DNA from: Rhizobium sp. Pop5
Lineage (GTDB): Bacteria > Pseudomonadota > Alphaproteobacteria > Rhizobiales > Rhizobiaceae
NCBI RefSeq assembly: GCF_024721175.1
Contig: NZ_CP099399.1
Coordinates: 4,003,501-4,067,500 of the forward strand
Direction: 5' to 3'
DNA length: 64,000 nucleotides
Shown here: in pieces, positions 38,440-48,365 of the stretch
Layout of the letters: each line of letters opens with the position of its first letter
Position numbering within the stretch: the first letter of the stretch is position 1
Made by a program: the position numbers and the translations under genes
Notes under the pieces: generated by a model
Database searches by the model: none
Told to the model about the DNA's origin: nothing
The model's input: the letters and a program-made list of their open reading frames with translations, nothing else

Positions 38440-38459
38440 ATATAAAGAAGTCTTTATAT
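38440..38459. promoter_or_regulatory. Palindromic operator candidate upstream of ahcY
   Basis: Perfect inverted repeat: arms ATATAAAG and CTTTATAT separated by AAGT, about 100 bases upstream of the ahcY start, followed by a further half-site TTTATAT at 38461-38467. ArsR-family SahR regulators are known to control ahcY and methionine-cycle genes in Proteobacteria through AT-rich palindromes; assignment here is inference. Confidence 0.55.
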
Positions 38460-38481
38460 GTTTATATGAACTCGGCCGAGT

Positions 38482-38757
38482 TCACATTTCTTCGCCGAAC
38501 TTGTTCTGGATCAGCTGATCCAGGGCATCGAGCGCCTCGGCGGCCTGGCTGCCGCTCGCCGAGACGACGACGCTTGAGCCAGGGCTTGCCGCCAGCATCA
38601 TGAGGCCCATGATCGAGGTGCCGCCGACCGTCATTCCGTCCTTGGAAACGGTGATGGCTGCATCGAAATTCTCGACCATCTGCACGAATTTGGCGGAGGC
38701 GCGCGCATGAAGGCCGCGCTTGTTGATGATGAGGAGTTCCCGGGAAAGCGGTGTCAT
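38482..38757 (-). CDS. ptsH: Phosphocarrier protein HPr
   Basis: 91-residue phosphotransfer protein. RGLHARASAKF has the phospho-accepting His17, and GTSIMGLMML has the regulatory serine (Ser48) that HprK would phosphorylate. It starts 9 bases after the manX stop. Together with manX and hprK it forms a PTS branch without sugar permease genes nearby, of the regulatory kind known in alphaproteobacteria. Confidence 0.95.
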   Translation of the reverse strand: MTPLSRELLIINKRGLHARASAKFVQMVENFDAAITVSKDGMTVGGTSIMGLMMLAASPGSSVVVSASGSQAAEALDALDQLIQNKFGEEM

Positions 38758-38766
38758 GAAGGCCCG

Positions 38767-39168
38767 TTATTTTCCGCTGAGCACACGGCTCGCGACATTG
38801 ATGTATTTCCGCCCGGCTTCGGAAGCCTCCACCAGAGCCTTCTCCATGTTGTTCTCGCCGCGCACACCGGCAAGTTTGATCAGCATCGGCAGATTGACGC
38901 CGGCGATGACTTCCGTGTGACCGCTGCTCATGACCGATATGGCGAGATTGGACGGCGTGCCGCCGAACATGTCGGTCAGAATGACGACGCCATGGCCGTC
39001 ATCGGCGCCGGACACAGCTTCCAGAATGTCCTGCCGTCTCTGGTCCATGTCGTCTTCGGGGCCAATACAGACCGTCTCGATGAATTTCTGAGGACCGACG
39101 ACGTGCTCGACAGCATGACGAAACTCTTCAGCCAGCTTGCCATGAGTGACAAGCACAAGTCCGATCAT
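38767..39168 (-). CDS. PTS EIIA component, mannose family
   Basis: 133-residue EIIA-Man-type protein from ATG 39168 (MIGLVLVTHGKLAEEF); His9 is the phosphorylation site and DMFGGTPSNLA is the conserved second motif. The open frame to 39222 is not protein-like. It is 9 bases before ptsH and downstream of hprK. There is no EIIB, EIIC or EIID gene around, so it is probably a regulatory protein rather than part of a transporter. Confidence 0.93.
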   Translation of the reverse strand: MIGLVLVTHGKLAEEFRHAVEHVVGPQKFIETVCIGPEDDMDQRRQDILEAVSGADDGHGVVILTDMFGGTPSNLAISVMSSGHTEVIAGVNLPMLIKLAGVRGENNMEKALVEASEAGRKYINVASRVLSGK

Positions 39169-39295
39169 GATATTACTGCTCCCATATCCGCAAACGGTGG
39201 CCCAGATATCGCAATGCAGCAATTACGTCCACCGGTGGCGGCACATCTTGGCTATGAAAAGCCGAAGTGCAAGATAAAAATGCAAATATATAAGG

Positions 39296-39311
39296 CGGAT
39301 TGATCAATCCG
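39296..39311. repeat. 16-base perfect palindrome between hprK and manX
   Basis: CGGATTGATCAATCCG is self-complementary. It lies 8 bases past the hprK stop in the 150-base gap before manX, next to an AT-rich stretch. It could be a short hairpin or an operator; it is not a FixK box because the TTGAT and ATCAA halves overlap without the four-base spacer. Confidence 0.5.
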
Positions 39312-39318
39312 GAAGCCT

Positions 39319-39768
39319 TCAGCATCCGATGTCAGGCGCTTTCGCCATCAGAATCGCGAGCGGTGAGGGAACGTTTGTGAGCAACCGCAATGCGGGAAGC
39401 GAAAAACCTTCGGCAAGGCTGACGATTTCGCCCTCGGGAGGGACGCGGTTTTCACCGGAAGCGCTGCCGGGAAGCACCGCATAATGCATGGTCGCGCGAG
39501 GGATGTGATCCTGCCGGACGATGCCGGTGCCGCGAAGCTCGATCAGGCCGGCGATCGACGGCGGGCATGCGGCGATCACCGAACCGGCCTCTTTCGCAAG
39601 AAGAACCTGGTCGTCTGCAACAAGCGCAGTGAAGAGACCCAGCCGGCGCGCCTCGGTCATGCAGGAGAAGGCCAGCATCGATTTTCCCCAGCCGGAAGGT
39701 CCGCTGAAGAGGAGCCCGGTCCTGCCCACGACGATCGCCGTCGCATGAATGTTGGGAGCTTCCGTCAT
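39319..39768 (-). CDS. hprK: Short HPr kinase/phosphorylase HprK
   Basis: 149 residues from ATG 39768 (MTEAPNIHATAIVVGRTGLLF): only the catalytic C-terminal domain of HprK is present, as is usual in alphaproteobacteria, against about 310 residues in Firmicutes. The P-loop GPSGWGKS is at residues 23-30; VADDQVLL and IAGLIELRGTGIV carry the conserved acidic and signature residues. Its ATG overlaps the chvG stop by 4 bases, so it is co-transcribed with the chvI-chvG system. It should phosphorylate HPr on serine. Confidence 0.93.
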   Translation of the reverse strand: MTEAPNIHATAIVVGRTGLLFSGPSGWGKSMLAFSCMTEARRLGLFTALVADDQVLLAKEAGSVIAACPPSIAGLIELRGTGIVRQDHIPRATMHYAVLPGSASGENRVPPEGEIVSLAEGFSLPALRLLTNVPSPLAILMAKAPDIGC

Positions 39769-41555
39769 GCGGCGGCATCGAGGGGCAGGGCGAGGATGAA
39801 GCGCGCGCCGCGCACATGCCCGCTCTCGGCATCGGCAATGTTTTCCGCCCTCAGTGAACCGCCATGGGCTTCGGCGATCTGCCGGCTGATCGAAAGGCCG
39901 AGGCCGGAATTCTGGCCGAAGCCTTCCGATTCCGGACGGTCCGTATAGAAGCGCTCGAAAATGCGGTCGATATTTTCCGCCTGGATGCCGGGGCCGTTGT
40001 CCTCGATATAGGTGACGCAACGCGATCGCGTCCGCACCAGCCGCACAGTGATCTTGCCGCCCTTTTCAGGCACGAAGGACCGGGCGTTCTCGATCAGGTT
40101 CGTTACGATCTGGCCGATGCGCAGGTCGTGGCCGTTGACGATGAAGCGCGTCTTGACGTTCGGCTTGCGCTCGATGGAATATTCGATCTCCACTTGCTTC
40201 TTACTGCCTCTGATCTGGCGCGATACATCGATCAGGTCGCGCAGCAGCACCTCCATGTCGATGGAAGCGGCATCGACGCGTGCGAGTTCGGCGTCGAGGC
40301 GCGAGGCGTCTGATATATCGCTGATCAGGCGATCGAGGCGGCGGACATCGTGCTGGATGACATCGAGCAGCCGTTTCTTGGAATCCTCGGATTTGGCGAG
40401 CGGCAGCGTTTCGACGGCGCTGCGCAGCGAGGTCAGCGGGTTCTTGAGCTCGTGGCTGACATCGGCCGCAAAGCTCTCGATTGCATCGATGCGGTCGTAA
40501 AGCGCAGTCGTCATCTCGCGCAATGCAATGGAAAGATTACCGATTTCGTCCTGGCGGGCCGAAAAGTCCGGAATTTGCTCGCGCGTCTTGGCGCCACGGC
40601 GCACGCGGATCGCCGCAGCCGAAAGCCGGCGCAGCGGATTGGCGATCGTCGACGACAGCACCAGGGAAAGCAGCACGTTGACGAGCGTGGCGACGCCGAA
40701 GACCCGCATGATGGCAAGCCGTTCGGCATGAACGATATTGTCGATGTCACCAGCCTGCGTCGAGAGCAGCAGCACGCCGAGCACGGCGCGGAAGCGCTGG
40801 ATCGGCACCGCAACGGAAACGATGAGCTCGCCTTTTTCGGTGGTGCGCACGACCGCGCCGCGCACGCCGGTCAGCGCGTTCATGACTTCGGGATAGATCG
40901 AGCCGTCGCCGCCCGGCGCTTCCTTATAGAGCGGCAGGTTGCCGGGCTGCAGTGCCTTGTTGAACAGCGTCGCGAACCAATCGCTCCAGGTCTGCTTTTC
41001 CTCCTCGACCGGCGGCAGGTCGAAGCGCAGCACTTGGCCGCGCGAATAGAGATGGCGCGAATCGAGCAGCAGATTGGCGTCGGCATCGAAGATGCGGGCG
41101 CGCGTGCGTGTCGGAGAGATCAGCCGGCGCAGCACCGGGGCGACCTTCTCGGGATCGATCGGGAATTCGAGATCCTCGTCGTTCGGGACCGGGGTGATGC
41201 TCTGGCCGGCCTGCAGCTCAAGCAGCTTTTGGGGATCGATGGTGATCGAGTTCGTGTCTACAGACGCAGAGGCCGAAACCGCGCCGGCGATGATCTCACC
41301 TTGCGTCAGAAGACTTTCGGCGCGGGCATCGATCAGCCCCTCGCGAAACTGGTTGAGGTAGAGAATACCGCCGACGAGCACCACCAGCGCAGCGAGATTG
41401 AAAAAGACGATGCGCCGCGTCAGGCTCGAAAAGACGGCATTGCCGAAGATGCGGCGGATCAGCGTGAAGGGATGTGACCAACGGCGCCCTCGAGCGAGAG
41501 GGCTGCTCACGCCCTCCGCATCGTCCAAATCCCTTTCCTGCACCAATTGTGCCAA
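39765..41555 (-). CDS. chvG: Sensor histidine kinase ChvG (ExoS)
   Basis: Membrane sensor of acid and envelope stress; controls succinoglycan, motility and symbiosis genes in rhizobia. I chose TTG 41555 (AAAGGG seven bases upstream), giving 596 residues, close to Sinorhizobium ExoS; the frame extends to TTG 41600, and a GTG at 41540 is also possible. Two membrane helices (IVFFNLAALVVLVGGILYL and VFGVATLVNVLLSLVLSSTI) flank a periplasmic domain; then HAMP, the H-box ADVSHELKNPLTSL with His368, and an ATPase with ENARSFVP, DNGPGIQ and NSGLGLSI. It follows chvI by 77 bases. Confidence 0.95.
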   Translation of the reverse strand: MAQLVQERDLDDAEGVSSPLARGRRWSHPFTLIRRIFGNAVFSSLTRRIVFFNLAALVVLVGGILYLNQFREGLIDARAESLLTQGEIIAGAVSASASVDTNSITIDPQKLLELQAGQSITPVPNDEDLEFPIDPEKVAPVLRRLISPTRTRARIFDADANLLLDSRHLYSRGQVLRFDLPPVEEEKQTWSDWFATLFNKALQPGNLPLYKEAPGGDGSIYPEVMNALTGVRGAVVRTTEKGELIVSVAVPIQRFRAVLGVLLLSTQAGDIDNIVHAERLAIMRVFGVATLVNVLLSLVLSSTIANPLRRLSAAAIRVRRGAKTREQIPDFSARQDEIGNLSIALREMTTALYDRIDAIESFAADVSHELKNPLTSLRSAVETLPLAKSEDSKKRLLDVIQHDVRRLDRLISDISDASRLDAELARVDAASIDMEVLLRDLIDVSRQIRGSKKQVEIEYSIERKPNVKTRFIVNGHDLRIGQIVTNLIENARSFVPEKGGKITVRLVRTRSRCVTYIEDNGPGIQAENIDRIFERFYTDRPESEGFGQNSGLGLSISRQIAEAHGGSLRAENIADAESGHVRGARFILALPLDAAA

Positions 41556-41632
41556 TGACAGGCCCTTTCGAAGGGTGGGGCCGGATGGACCAGCCCGCAA
41601 CCCTCAATCGTCTCTCGCCGCGCCGTAAGGCG

Positions 41633-42370
41633 TCAGGCTGCTTCGCGGAAGCGGTATCCCACTCCGTAGAGTGTTTCAATCATATCAAAATCGGTATCGA
41701 CCATCTTGAATTTCTTCCGAAGCCGCTTGATGTGGCTGTCGATGGTCCGGTCGTCGACATAGACCTGTTCGTCATAGGCCGCATCCATCAATGCATCTCG
41801 GCTTTTGACGACGCCCGGGCGCTGCGCCAGCGAATGCAGGATCAGGAATTCCGTCACCGTCAGCGTCACGGCCTCGCCCTTCCACGTGCAGGTATGGCGT
41901 TCCTGGTCCATGACCAGCTGCCCGCGCTCCAGCGAGCGGGCCTGCTGCACCACGCCGGCTTTCGGCGTGCCGGCAGGGTTCGCGCCGCCGGCGGCCGCGG
42001 CTTCGCGGCTCGAGGCGCGACGCAGGACGGCGCGCACGCGCTCGACCAGCAGGCGCTGCGAGAAAGGCTTGGTGATGAAATCGTCCGCGCCCATCTTCAA
42101 ACCGAACAGCTCGTCGATCTCCTCATCCTTGGAGGTGAGGAAGATGACCGGCATATCCGATTTCTGCCGCAGGCGGCGCAGGAGTTCCATGCCGTCCATG
42201 CGCGGCATTTTGATATCGAAGATCGCAAGCTGCGGCGGTCGGGCCAGAAGGCCGTCTAGCGCCGAGGCGCCGTCCGTATAGGTCTCGACCTTATATCCTT
42301 CGGCCTCCAGCGCGATCGACACCGAGGTGAGGATATTGCGGTCGTCATCAACGAGCGCGATTGTCGGCAT
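41633..42370 (-). CDS. chvI: Response regulator ChvI
   Basis: OmpR-family partner of ChvG. ATG 42370 ([18 protein letters not shown]) gives 245 residues; ATG 42388 would add six. The receiver has the acidic pocket VDDD (8-10), phospho-acceptor Asp52 in IFDIKMPR, and LTSKDEEID; the C-terminal winged helix has [19 protein letters not shown] and YGVGYRF. It leads the unit chvI-chvG-hprK-manX-ptsH, linking envelope sensing with the regulatory PTS. Confidence 0.97.
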   Translation of the reverse strand: MPTIALVDDDRNILTSVSIALEAEGYKVETYTDGASALDGLLARPPQLAIFDIKMPRMDGMELLRRLRQKSDMPVIFLTSKDEEIDELFGLKMGADDFITKPFSQRLLVERVRAVLRRASSREAAAAGGANPAGTPKAGVVQQARSLERGQLVMDQERHTCTWKGEAVTLTVTEFLILHSLAQRPGVVKSRDALMDAAYDEQVYVDDRTIDSHIKRLRKKFKMVDTDFDMIETLYGVGYRFREAA

Positions 42371-42707
42371 GGTGTTGGTCTCCATCATCAGTGCGCATCT
42401 CCCGGATTTTGGTCGTCCCCAGGCGGTCTCAGTGACCGGATGCGCTTATGGAGGATAAAGGTGGAACAAATTGTGGCAAAGATAAAGGGGAGGATTGTCG
42501 CTAAATTCGATAGCAATCTAAACGTGTATTGAAAAACGTTTCAACGCGATCTTTTCAAACGATTTAAAAAGAAGCCGATAAATTTAAATCGATTAATTAT
42601 TTGATATTACTATATTTTCTCAATTTTTGTCTCTTGTCTTTTAAAATTTCTCCCCGTATTTCTAGCTTAGTTTTAACGGCAACGAGCCTGAGCAAAGGGA
42701 ACTAGCC
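42371..42707. promoter_or_regulatory. AT-rich divergent promoter region of chvI and pckA
   Basis: 337 bases without a credible gene. The half nearer pckA (about 42500-42680) is strikingly AT-rich compared with the rest of the window. It holds an inverted repeat at 42529-42544 and several homopolymer runs; AAAGGG before ATG 42708 serves pckA translation. Promoters for both genes should lie here, but I cannot place them with certainty. Confidence 0.7.
42529..42544. promoter_or_regulatory. Inverted repeat upstream of pckA, possible PckR/LacI-type operator
   Basis: TTGAAA-AACG-TTTCAA: perfect 6-base arms around a CG-containing centre, about 165 bases before pckA. In Sinorhizobium, pckA is controlled by the LacI-family regulator PckR; the link to this repeat is inference. 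Confidence 0.45.
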
Positions 42708-44318
<1,611 letters not shown>

Positions 44319-44332
44319 GGCGAACGAACTTC

Positions 44333-44348
44333 TGATTCACGTGAAACC
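44333..44348. promoter_or_regulatory. Second parS-like sequence, downstream of pckA
   Basis: TGATTCACGTGAAACC matches the parS palindrome TGTTTCACGTGAAACA at 14 of 16 positions and shares 15 bases (TGATTCACGTGAAAC) with the site at the maf/aroE junction. It lies in a non-coding gap, about 41 kb from the putative origin. It overlaps the left arm of the pckA terminator by 5 bases. ParB binding is inferred. Confidence 0.5.
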
Positions 44349-44372
44349 CGGCATCGCAGGATGGCCGGGTTT
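44344..44372 (+). terminator. Hairpin terminator after pckA
   Basis: Stem AAACCCGGC / GCCGGGTTT with an 11-base loop, followed by TCTC after the T run. Confidence 0.75.
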
Positions 44373-44425
44373 TCTCGTGGCGGTCGATGTTTTCAATTGG
44401 CGGCTGATATGAGATAGAACGCCGC

Positions 44426-44863
44426 ATGGCCAGCGACGCGCTCTACATCGATGACAGAATCACCATCGCAGGATGGGAGCTGACCGAGCAGTTCGTTCTG
44501 GCGGGCGGCCCCGGCGGACAGAATGTCAACAAGGTCTCGACCGCGGTTCAGCTGTTCTTCAACATTCCGAATTCGCCCTCGCTCAATGAACGCGTCAAGG
44601 CCAATGCGGTCAAGCTCGCCGGCCGGCGCATGTCGAAAGAGGGCGTGCTGATGATCGAGGCGAGCCGCTTTCGCAGCCAGGACCGTAACCGCGAGGATGC
44701 GCGCGAGCGGCTGAAGGAATTGATCCTGGAAGCCGCCAAGCCACCACCGCCGCCGCGCAAGAAGACCAAGCCGACCAAGGGCTCCGTCGAACGCCGGCTG
44801 AAGGAAAAATCCGGCCGCTCCGAAGTCAAGAAAATGCGCGGCCGCCCCGGCGGCGGCGAATGA
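44426..44863 (+). CDS. arfB: Alternative ribosome-rescue factor ArfB
   Basis: Peptidyl-tRNA hydrolase (YaeJ) that frees stalled ribosomes. The 145-residue protein has the GGQ loop in LAGGPGGQNVNKVSTAV near residue 30, then RFRSQDRNREDARERL, and a basic C-terminal tail (PPPPRKKTKPTKGSVERRLKE) that would enter the mRNA channel. It lacks the codon-recognition domains of RF1/RF2. alkB starts one base after its stop. Confidence 0.95.
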   Translation: MASDALYIDDRITIAGWELTEQFVLAGGPGGQNVNKVSTAVQLFFNIPNSPSLNERVKANAVKLAGRRMSKEGVLMIEASRFRSQDRNREDARERLKELILEAAKPPPPPRKKTKPTKGSVERRLKEKSGRSEVKKMRGRPGGGE

Positions 44864-44864
44864 T

Positions 44865-45476
44865 ATGCCCGAACTCTTGAACGGCATCCGCCATCTGCCC
44901 GGCTATCTCGACCGGGCGCGTCAGGAAGAATTGGTCGAGGTGATCCGCGCCGTCGTCGCCGAGGCGCCGCTTTATGTGCCCGTCATGCCCGGCACCGGCA
45001 AGCCGATGTCGGTTCGGATGACCAATTGCGGGCCGCTCGGCTGGGTCACGGACAAGGAGCGCGGCTATCGCTATCAGCCGACTCATCCGGCGAGCGGCAG
45101 GCCGTGGCCCGATATGCCTCAGCAGCTGCTCGATATCTGGAATGATGTGTCGGGCTACGACAGTCCGCCCGAGGCTTGCCTCGTCAACTTCTATTCCGAC
45201 GATGCCCGCATGGGGCTGCATCAAGATAAGGACGAGCAGGATCTGCAGGCGCCCGTGGTCTCGATCTCGCTTGGCAACAGCTGCCTCTTTCGCGTCGGTG
45301 GCCTCAATCGTAATGATCGCACGCTATCTTTCAAGCTTTCGAGCGGTGATCTGGTGGTCCTGGGCGGCGAGGGGAGGCTTTGTTTTCATGGCGTCGACCG
45401 CATTCATCCGGCGACATCGACGCTACTGAAGAATGGCGGCCGCATCAATCTGACGCTGCGACGCGTCCGCCGATGA
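44865..45476 (+). CDS. alkB: Alpha-ketoglutarate-dependent DNA repair dioxygenase AlkB
   Basis: Removes methyl groups from 1-methyladenine and 3-methylcytosine. The 203-residue protein has LVNFYSDDARMGLHQDKDE with the iron ligands His and Asp, the third ligand in LCFHGVDRI, and the 2-oxoglutarate-binding arginines in GRINLTLRRVRR. It follows arfB by one base, so the two are co-transcribed, and it is convergent with coaA. Confidence 0.95.
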   Translation: MPELLNGIRHLPGYLDRARQEELVEVIRAVVAEAPLYVPVMPGTGKPMSVRMTNCGPLGWVTDKERGYRYQPTHPASGRPWPDMPQQLLDIWNDVSGYDSPPEACLVNFYSDDARMGLHQDKDEQDLQAPVVSISLGNSCLFRVGGLNRNDRTLSFKLSSGDLVVLGGEGRLCFHGVDRIHPATSTLLKNGGRINLTLRRVRR

Positions 45477-45490
45477 CAATGGATCGCCTG

Positions 45491-46486
45491 CTATAGTTTT
45501 CTGAGCGCGACCTGCTCGATCAGATGATCCTTCCCCTTTTTCAGGATCAGATCGGCGCGCGGCCGCGTTGGCAGGATATTCTGGCGCAGGTTCTTCAGGT
45601 TGATGTTCGTCCAGAGATCCTCGGCGATTTCAAGCGCCTCCGCATCGGTGATCGAGGCGTAACGATGGAAATAGGAGTTCGGATCGCGGAAGGCGGTCTC
45701 CCGCAGTCGCATGAAGCGCGTGACGTACCAGTTATGAATTTGGTTTTCCGCCGCATCGATATAGATCGAGAAGTCGAAGAAATCGGACACCATCGGCACG
45801 ATCTTGCCGTCGGCCGGCAGGTCGCGCGATTGCAGGACATTGATGCCCTCGAAGATCAGGATGTCGGGCCGGTCAACGATTTTGTATTCATCCGGCAGCA
45901 CGTCGTAGACGAGATGCGAATAGCAGGGCGCCTTCACATCCGGCCGCCCCGCCTTGATTGCCGAAAGGAAGCGCAGGATCGCAGCCGTATCGTAGCTTTC
46001 GGGAAAACCCTTGCGCTGCATCAGCTTTTCCCGCTGCAGCACGGCGTTCGGATGAAGGAAACCATCCGTCGTGATGAGGTCGACCTTCGGGCTGGAAGGC
46101 CAGCGCCCGAGAAGCTCCTTCAGGACACGCGCCGTGGTCGATTTTCCCACCGCGACCGAGCCGGCAATGCCGATGACGAAGGGGGTCTTCGTCACATCGG
46201 ACAGGCTGAGGAAGCGGTTGCGCTGCTCGAAGAGCATCTGCGAGGATTCGACATGCGACGAAAGCAGGCGCGACAGCGAGAGATAGATGCGCCTGACTTC
46301 GTTGAGATCGATCGGGTCGCCCATCGAGCGCAGTCGGTTGACCTCGTCGCTGGTCAACGTCAGCGGCGTGTCGGCTCGGAATTTCGCCCATTGTGCGGAG
46401 GAGAAGAAATGGTAGGGCGAATAGGATTCCGACTGGAAGTGATCCAACGTTTCCGGCACCCCGATAATCTCAGTCGCGATACTCAT
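45491..46486 (-). CDS. coaA: Pantothenate kinase CoaA (type I)
   Basis: First and controlling step of CoA synthesis. The 331-residue protein has the P-loop [32 protein letters not shown] and [11 protein letters not shown]; the N-terminal region has [15 protein letters not shown]. Its ATG overlaps the hisE stop by 4 bases; it is the last gene of the leftward histidine cluster, an arrangement conserved in rhizobia. Confidence 0.95.
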   Translation of the reverse strand: MSIATEIIGVPETLDHFQSESYSPYHFFSSAQWAKFRADTPLTLTSDEVNRLRSMGDPIDLNEVRRIYLSLSRLLSSHVESSQMLFEQRNRFLSLSDVTKTPFVIGIAGSVAVGKSTTARVLKELLGRWPSSPKVDLITTDGFLHPNAVLQREKLMQRKGFPESYDTAAILRFLSAIKAGRPDVKAPCYSHLVYDVLPDEYKIVDRPDILIFEGINVLQSRDLPADGKIVPMVSDFFDFSIYIDAAENQIHNWYVTRFMRLRETAFRDPNSYFHRYASITDAEALEIAEDLWTNINLKNLRQNILPTRPRADLILKKGKDHLIEQVALRKL

Positions 46487-46806
46487 GAACTCTGCCGGCT
46501 GGCCTTTTCCTTGAGGCCGGACTGCGCGGTTCTGCGCTCGAGTTCGGCCATGACATTCTCTACCGGTATTTCAGCAATCTTCAATACGACCAAGAGATGA
46601 TAGAGCATATCGGCGGCTTCATAGGTCAGATTGTCGCGGTCTCCGGTCACCGCCGCCATCACCGCTTCGATCGCTTCTTCGCCGAGCTTCTTCGCCGCCT
46701 TCGGCTGGCCGGCGGCGACGAGCTTGGCCGTCCAGGACTCGTCCGGTGAGGCTTTCGACCGCTCTGCGACGATGTTTTCGAGATCGGAAAGGGAAAATCC
46801 GCTCAT
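46483..46806 (-). CDS. hisE: Phosphoribosyl-ATP pyrophosphatase HisE
   Basis: Second step of histidine synthesis. ATG 46806 ([17 protein letters not shown]) gives 107 residues; the open frame to 46851 runs into the hisF gap. The MazG-like core [35 protein letters not shown] shows the metal-binding E-E-x-x-E and E-x-x-D residues. HisI is a separate gene not present here. Confidence 0.95.
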   Translation of the reverse strand: MSGFSLSDLENIVAERSKASPDESWTAKLVAAGQPKAAKKLGEEAIEAVMAAVTGDRDNLTYEAADMLYHLLVVLKIAEIPVENVMAELERRTAQSGLKEKASRQSS

Positions 46807-46823
46807 ATGTCCGCTTTCAAGGT

Positions 46824-47612
46824 TCAGTCGAGACGCATGTCGATGCCGCACTTCGACATATAGCGTTTTGCCTCGCCGACGGAATAGGTCCCGAAATGGA
46901 AGATCGAGGCGGCAAGCACGGCATTGGCGTGGCCTTCCTTCACCCCGGCGACGAGATCGTCGAGATCGCCGACGCCGCCGGAAGCGATGACCGGCACCCG
47001 CACCGCATCGGCGATTGCCCGCGTCAGCTCCAGATCGTAGCCGACCTTGGTGCCGTCACGGTCCATCGACGTGACCAACAATTCGCCGGCGCCGTGGGCC
47101 ACCATCTTCTGAGCGAATTCGATGGCATCGATGCCGGTCGCGTTGCGGCCGCCATGCGTATAGATTTCCCAGGCGCTGAGATTGTCTCCGCCGACCGCCT
47201 GCGTGCGTCTGCGCTTGGCGTCGATCGAGACGACGATGCACTGGTCGCCGAACTTGTCGGCCGCCTCGGTGACGAAATCGGGATTGCTGACGGCCGCCGA
47301 ATTGATGGAGACCTTGTCGGCGCCGCAAAGCAGGAGCTTGCGGATATCGGCGATGGTTCTGACCCCGCCGCCGACTGTCAGCGGCATGAAGCATTGGTCC
47401 GCGGTACGCGACACGACATCGAAGATCGTCTCGCGATTGTCTGACGAGGCGGTGATGTCGAGGAAGCAGAGTTCGTCGGCGCCGGCGGCATCATAGGCCT
47501 TCGCCGCTTCGACAGGATCGCCTGCATCGACGAGATTGAGGAAGTTGACGCCCTTGACGACGCGGCCGTCCTTGACGTCGAGGCAGGGGATCACGCGGGC
47601 TTTGAGGGTCAT
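46824..47612 (-). CDS. hisF: Imidazole glycerol phosphate synthase subunit HisF
   Basis: Cyclase subunit, works with HisH. The 262-residue TIM barrel has the catalytic aspartates in [15 protein letters not shown] and [12 protein letters not shown], plus [10 protein letters not shown] and [10 protein letters not shown] phosphate sites. It begins directly at the hisA stop without a gap. Confidence 0.97.
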   Translation of the reverse strand: MTLKARVIPCLDVKDGRVVKGVNFLNLVDAGDPVEAAKAYDAAGADELCFLDITASSDNRETIFDVVSRTADQCFMPLTVGGGVRTIADIRKLLLCGADKVSINSAAVSNPDFVTEAADKFGDQCIVVSIDAKRRRTQAVGGDNLSAWEIYTHGGRNATGIDAIEFAQKMVAHGAGELLVTSMDRDGTKVGYDLELTRAIADAVRVPVIASGGVGDLDDLVAGVKEGHANAVLAASIFHFGTYSVGEAKRYMSKCGIDMRLD

Positions 47613-48359
47613 TTATGCGGTCTCCCTTGCCTTGCTGGCCTTGATCAGCGCCAGCGCTTCCGCCGGGTCGATCCGGCCGTCATAGAGCGCGCGGCCTGAA
47701 ATCGCGCCTTCAAGCTTCCGCGCATCGGGCTGCAGCATGCGTTTGATATCTTCGATAGAGGCAAGGCCGCCCGAAGCGATGACCGGAATGGAGACGGCAT
47801 CGGCAAGCTCCAGCGTCGATGCCCAGTTGATGCCGGTCAGGATGCCGTCGCGGTCGATATCGGTATAGATGATCGCGCTAACGCCGGCGCCCTCGAATTT
47901 TTTGGCAAGCTCGACGATGCCGAGTTCGGAAGCTTCCGCCCAACCCTCGACGGCCACCTTGCCGCCCTTGGCATCGATGCCGACGGCCACATGGCCCGGA
48001 AATTTCCGACAGGCCTCGATGACCAGATCAGGATTTCTGACTGCGACAGTGCCGAGAATGACACGCCGCAGGCCGCGAGACAGCCAGGCCTCGATATGAT
48101 CGAGCGTGCGGATGCCGCCGCCGAGCTGCACGGGATTTTCAGTTGCCTTCAGGATCGCTTCGACGGCATCGCCATTGGCCGAATGCCCCGCGAATGCGCC
48201 GTCGAGATCGACCACATGCAGCCACTCGAAACCCTGGTCTTCGAAGGATTTCGCCTGGGCGGCCGGATCGGTGTTGTAGACCGTCGCCTGCTGCATGTCG
48301 CCGAGCTTCAGGCGGACACATTGGCCGCCCTTCAGATCGATCGCGGGAAAAAGGATCAT
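47613..48359 (-). CDS. hisA: ProFAR isomerase HisA
   Basis: Isomerises the phosphoribosyl-formimino intermediate of histidine synthesis. The 248-residue TIM barrel has [15 protein letters not shown] with the catalytic Asp8, [15 protein letters not shown], and [12 protein letters not shown] with the second aspartate. It follows the membrane-anchored hypothetical gene by 6 bases and abuts hisF. Confidence 0.97.
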   Translation of the reverse strand: MILFPAIDLKGGQCVRLKLGDMQQATVYNTDPAAQAKSFEDQGFEWLHVVDLDGAFAGHSANGDAVEAILKATENPVQLGGGIRTLDHIEAWLSRGLRRVILGTVAVRNPDLVIEACRKFPGHVAVGIDAKGGKVAVEGWAEASELGIVELAKKFEGAGVSAIIYTDIDRDGILTGINWASTLELADAVSIPVIASGGLASIEDIKRMLQPDARKLEGAISGRALYDGRIDPAEALALIKASKARETA

Positions 48360-48365
48360 GTCGTC

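Noticed and set aside
38338..38481. SAH riboswitch before ahcY
   Set aside because: SAH riboswitches occur before ahcY in some Proteobacteria, but I could not recognise the conserved pseudoknot core. The clear signal is a DNA palindrome instead. A covariance-model search would decide.
39297..39310. FixK/FNR box between hprK and manX
   Set aside because: The halves TTGAT and ATCAA are present but overlap; the four-base spacer of a FixK box (TTGAT-N4-ATCAA) is missing.
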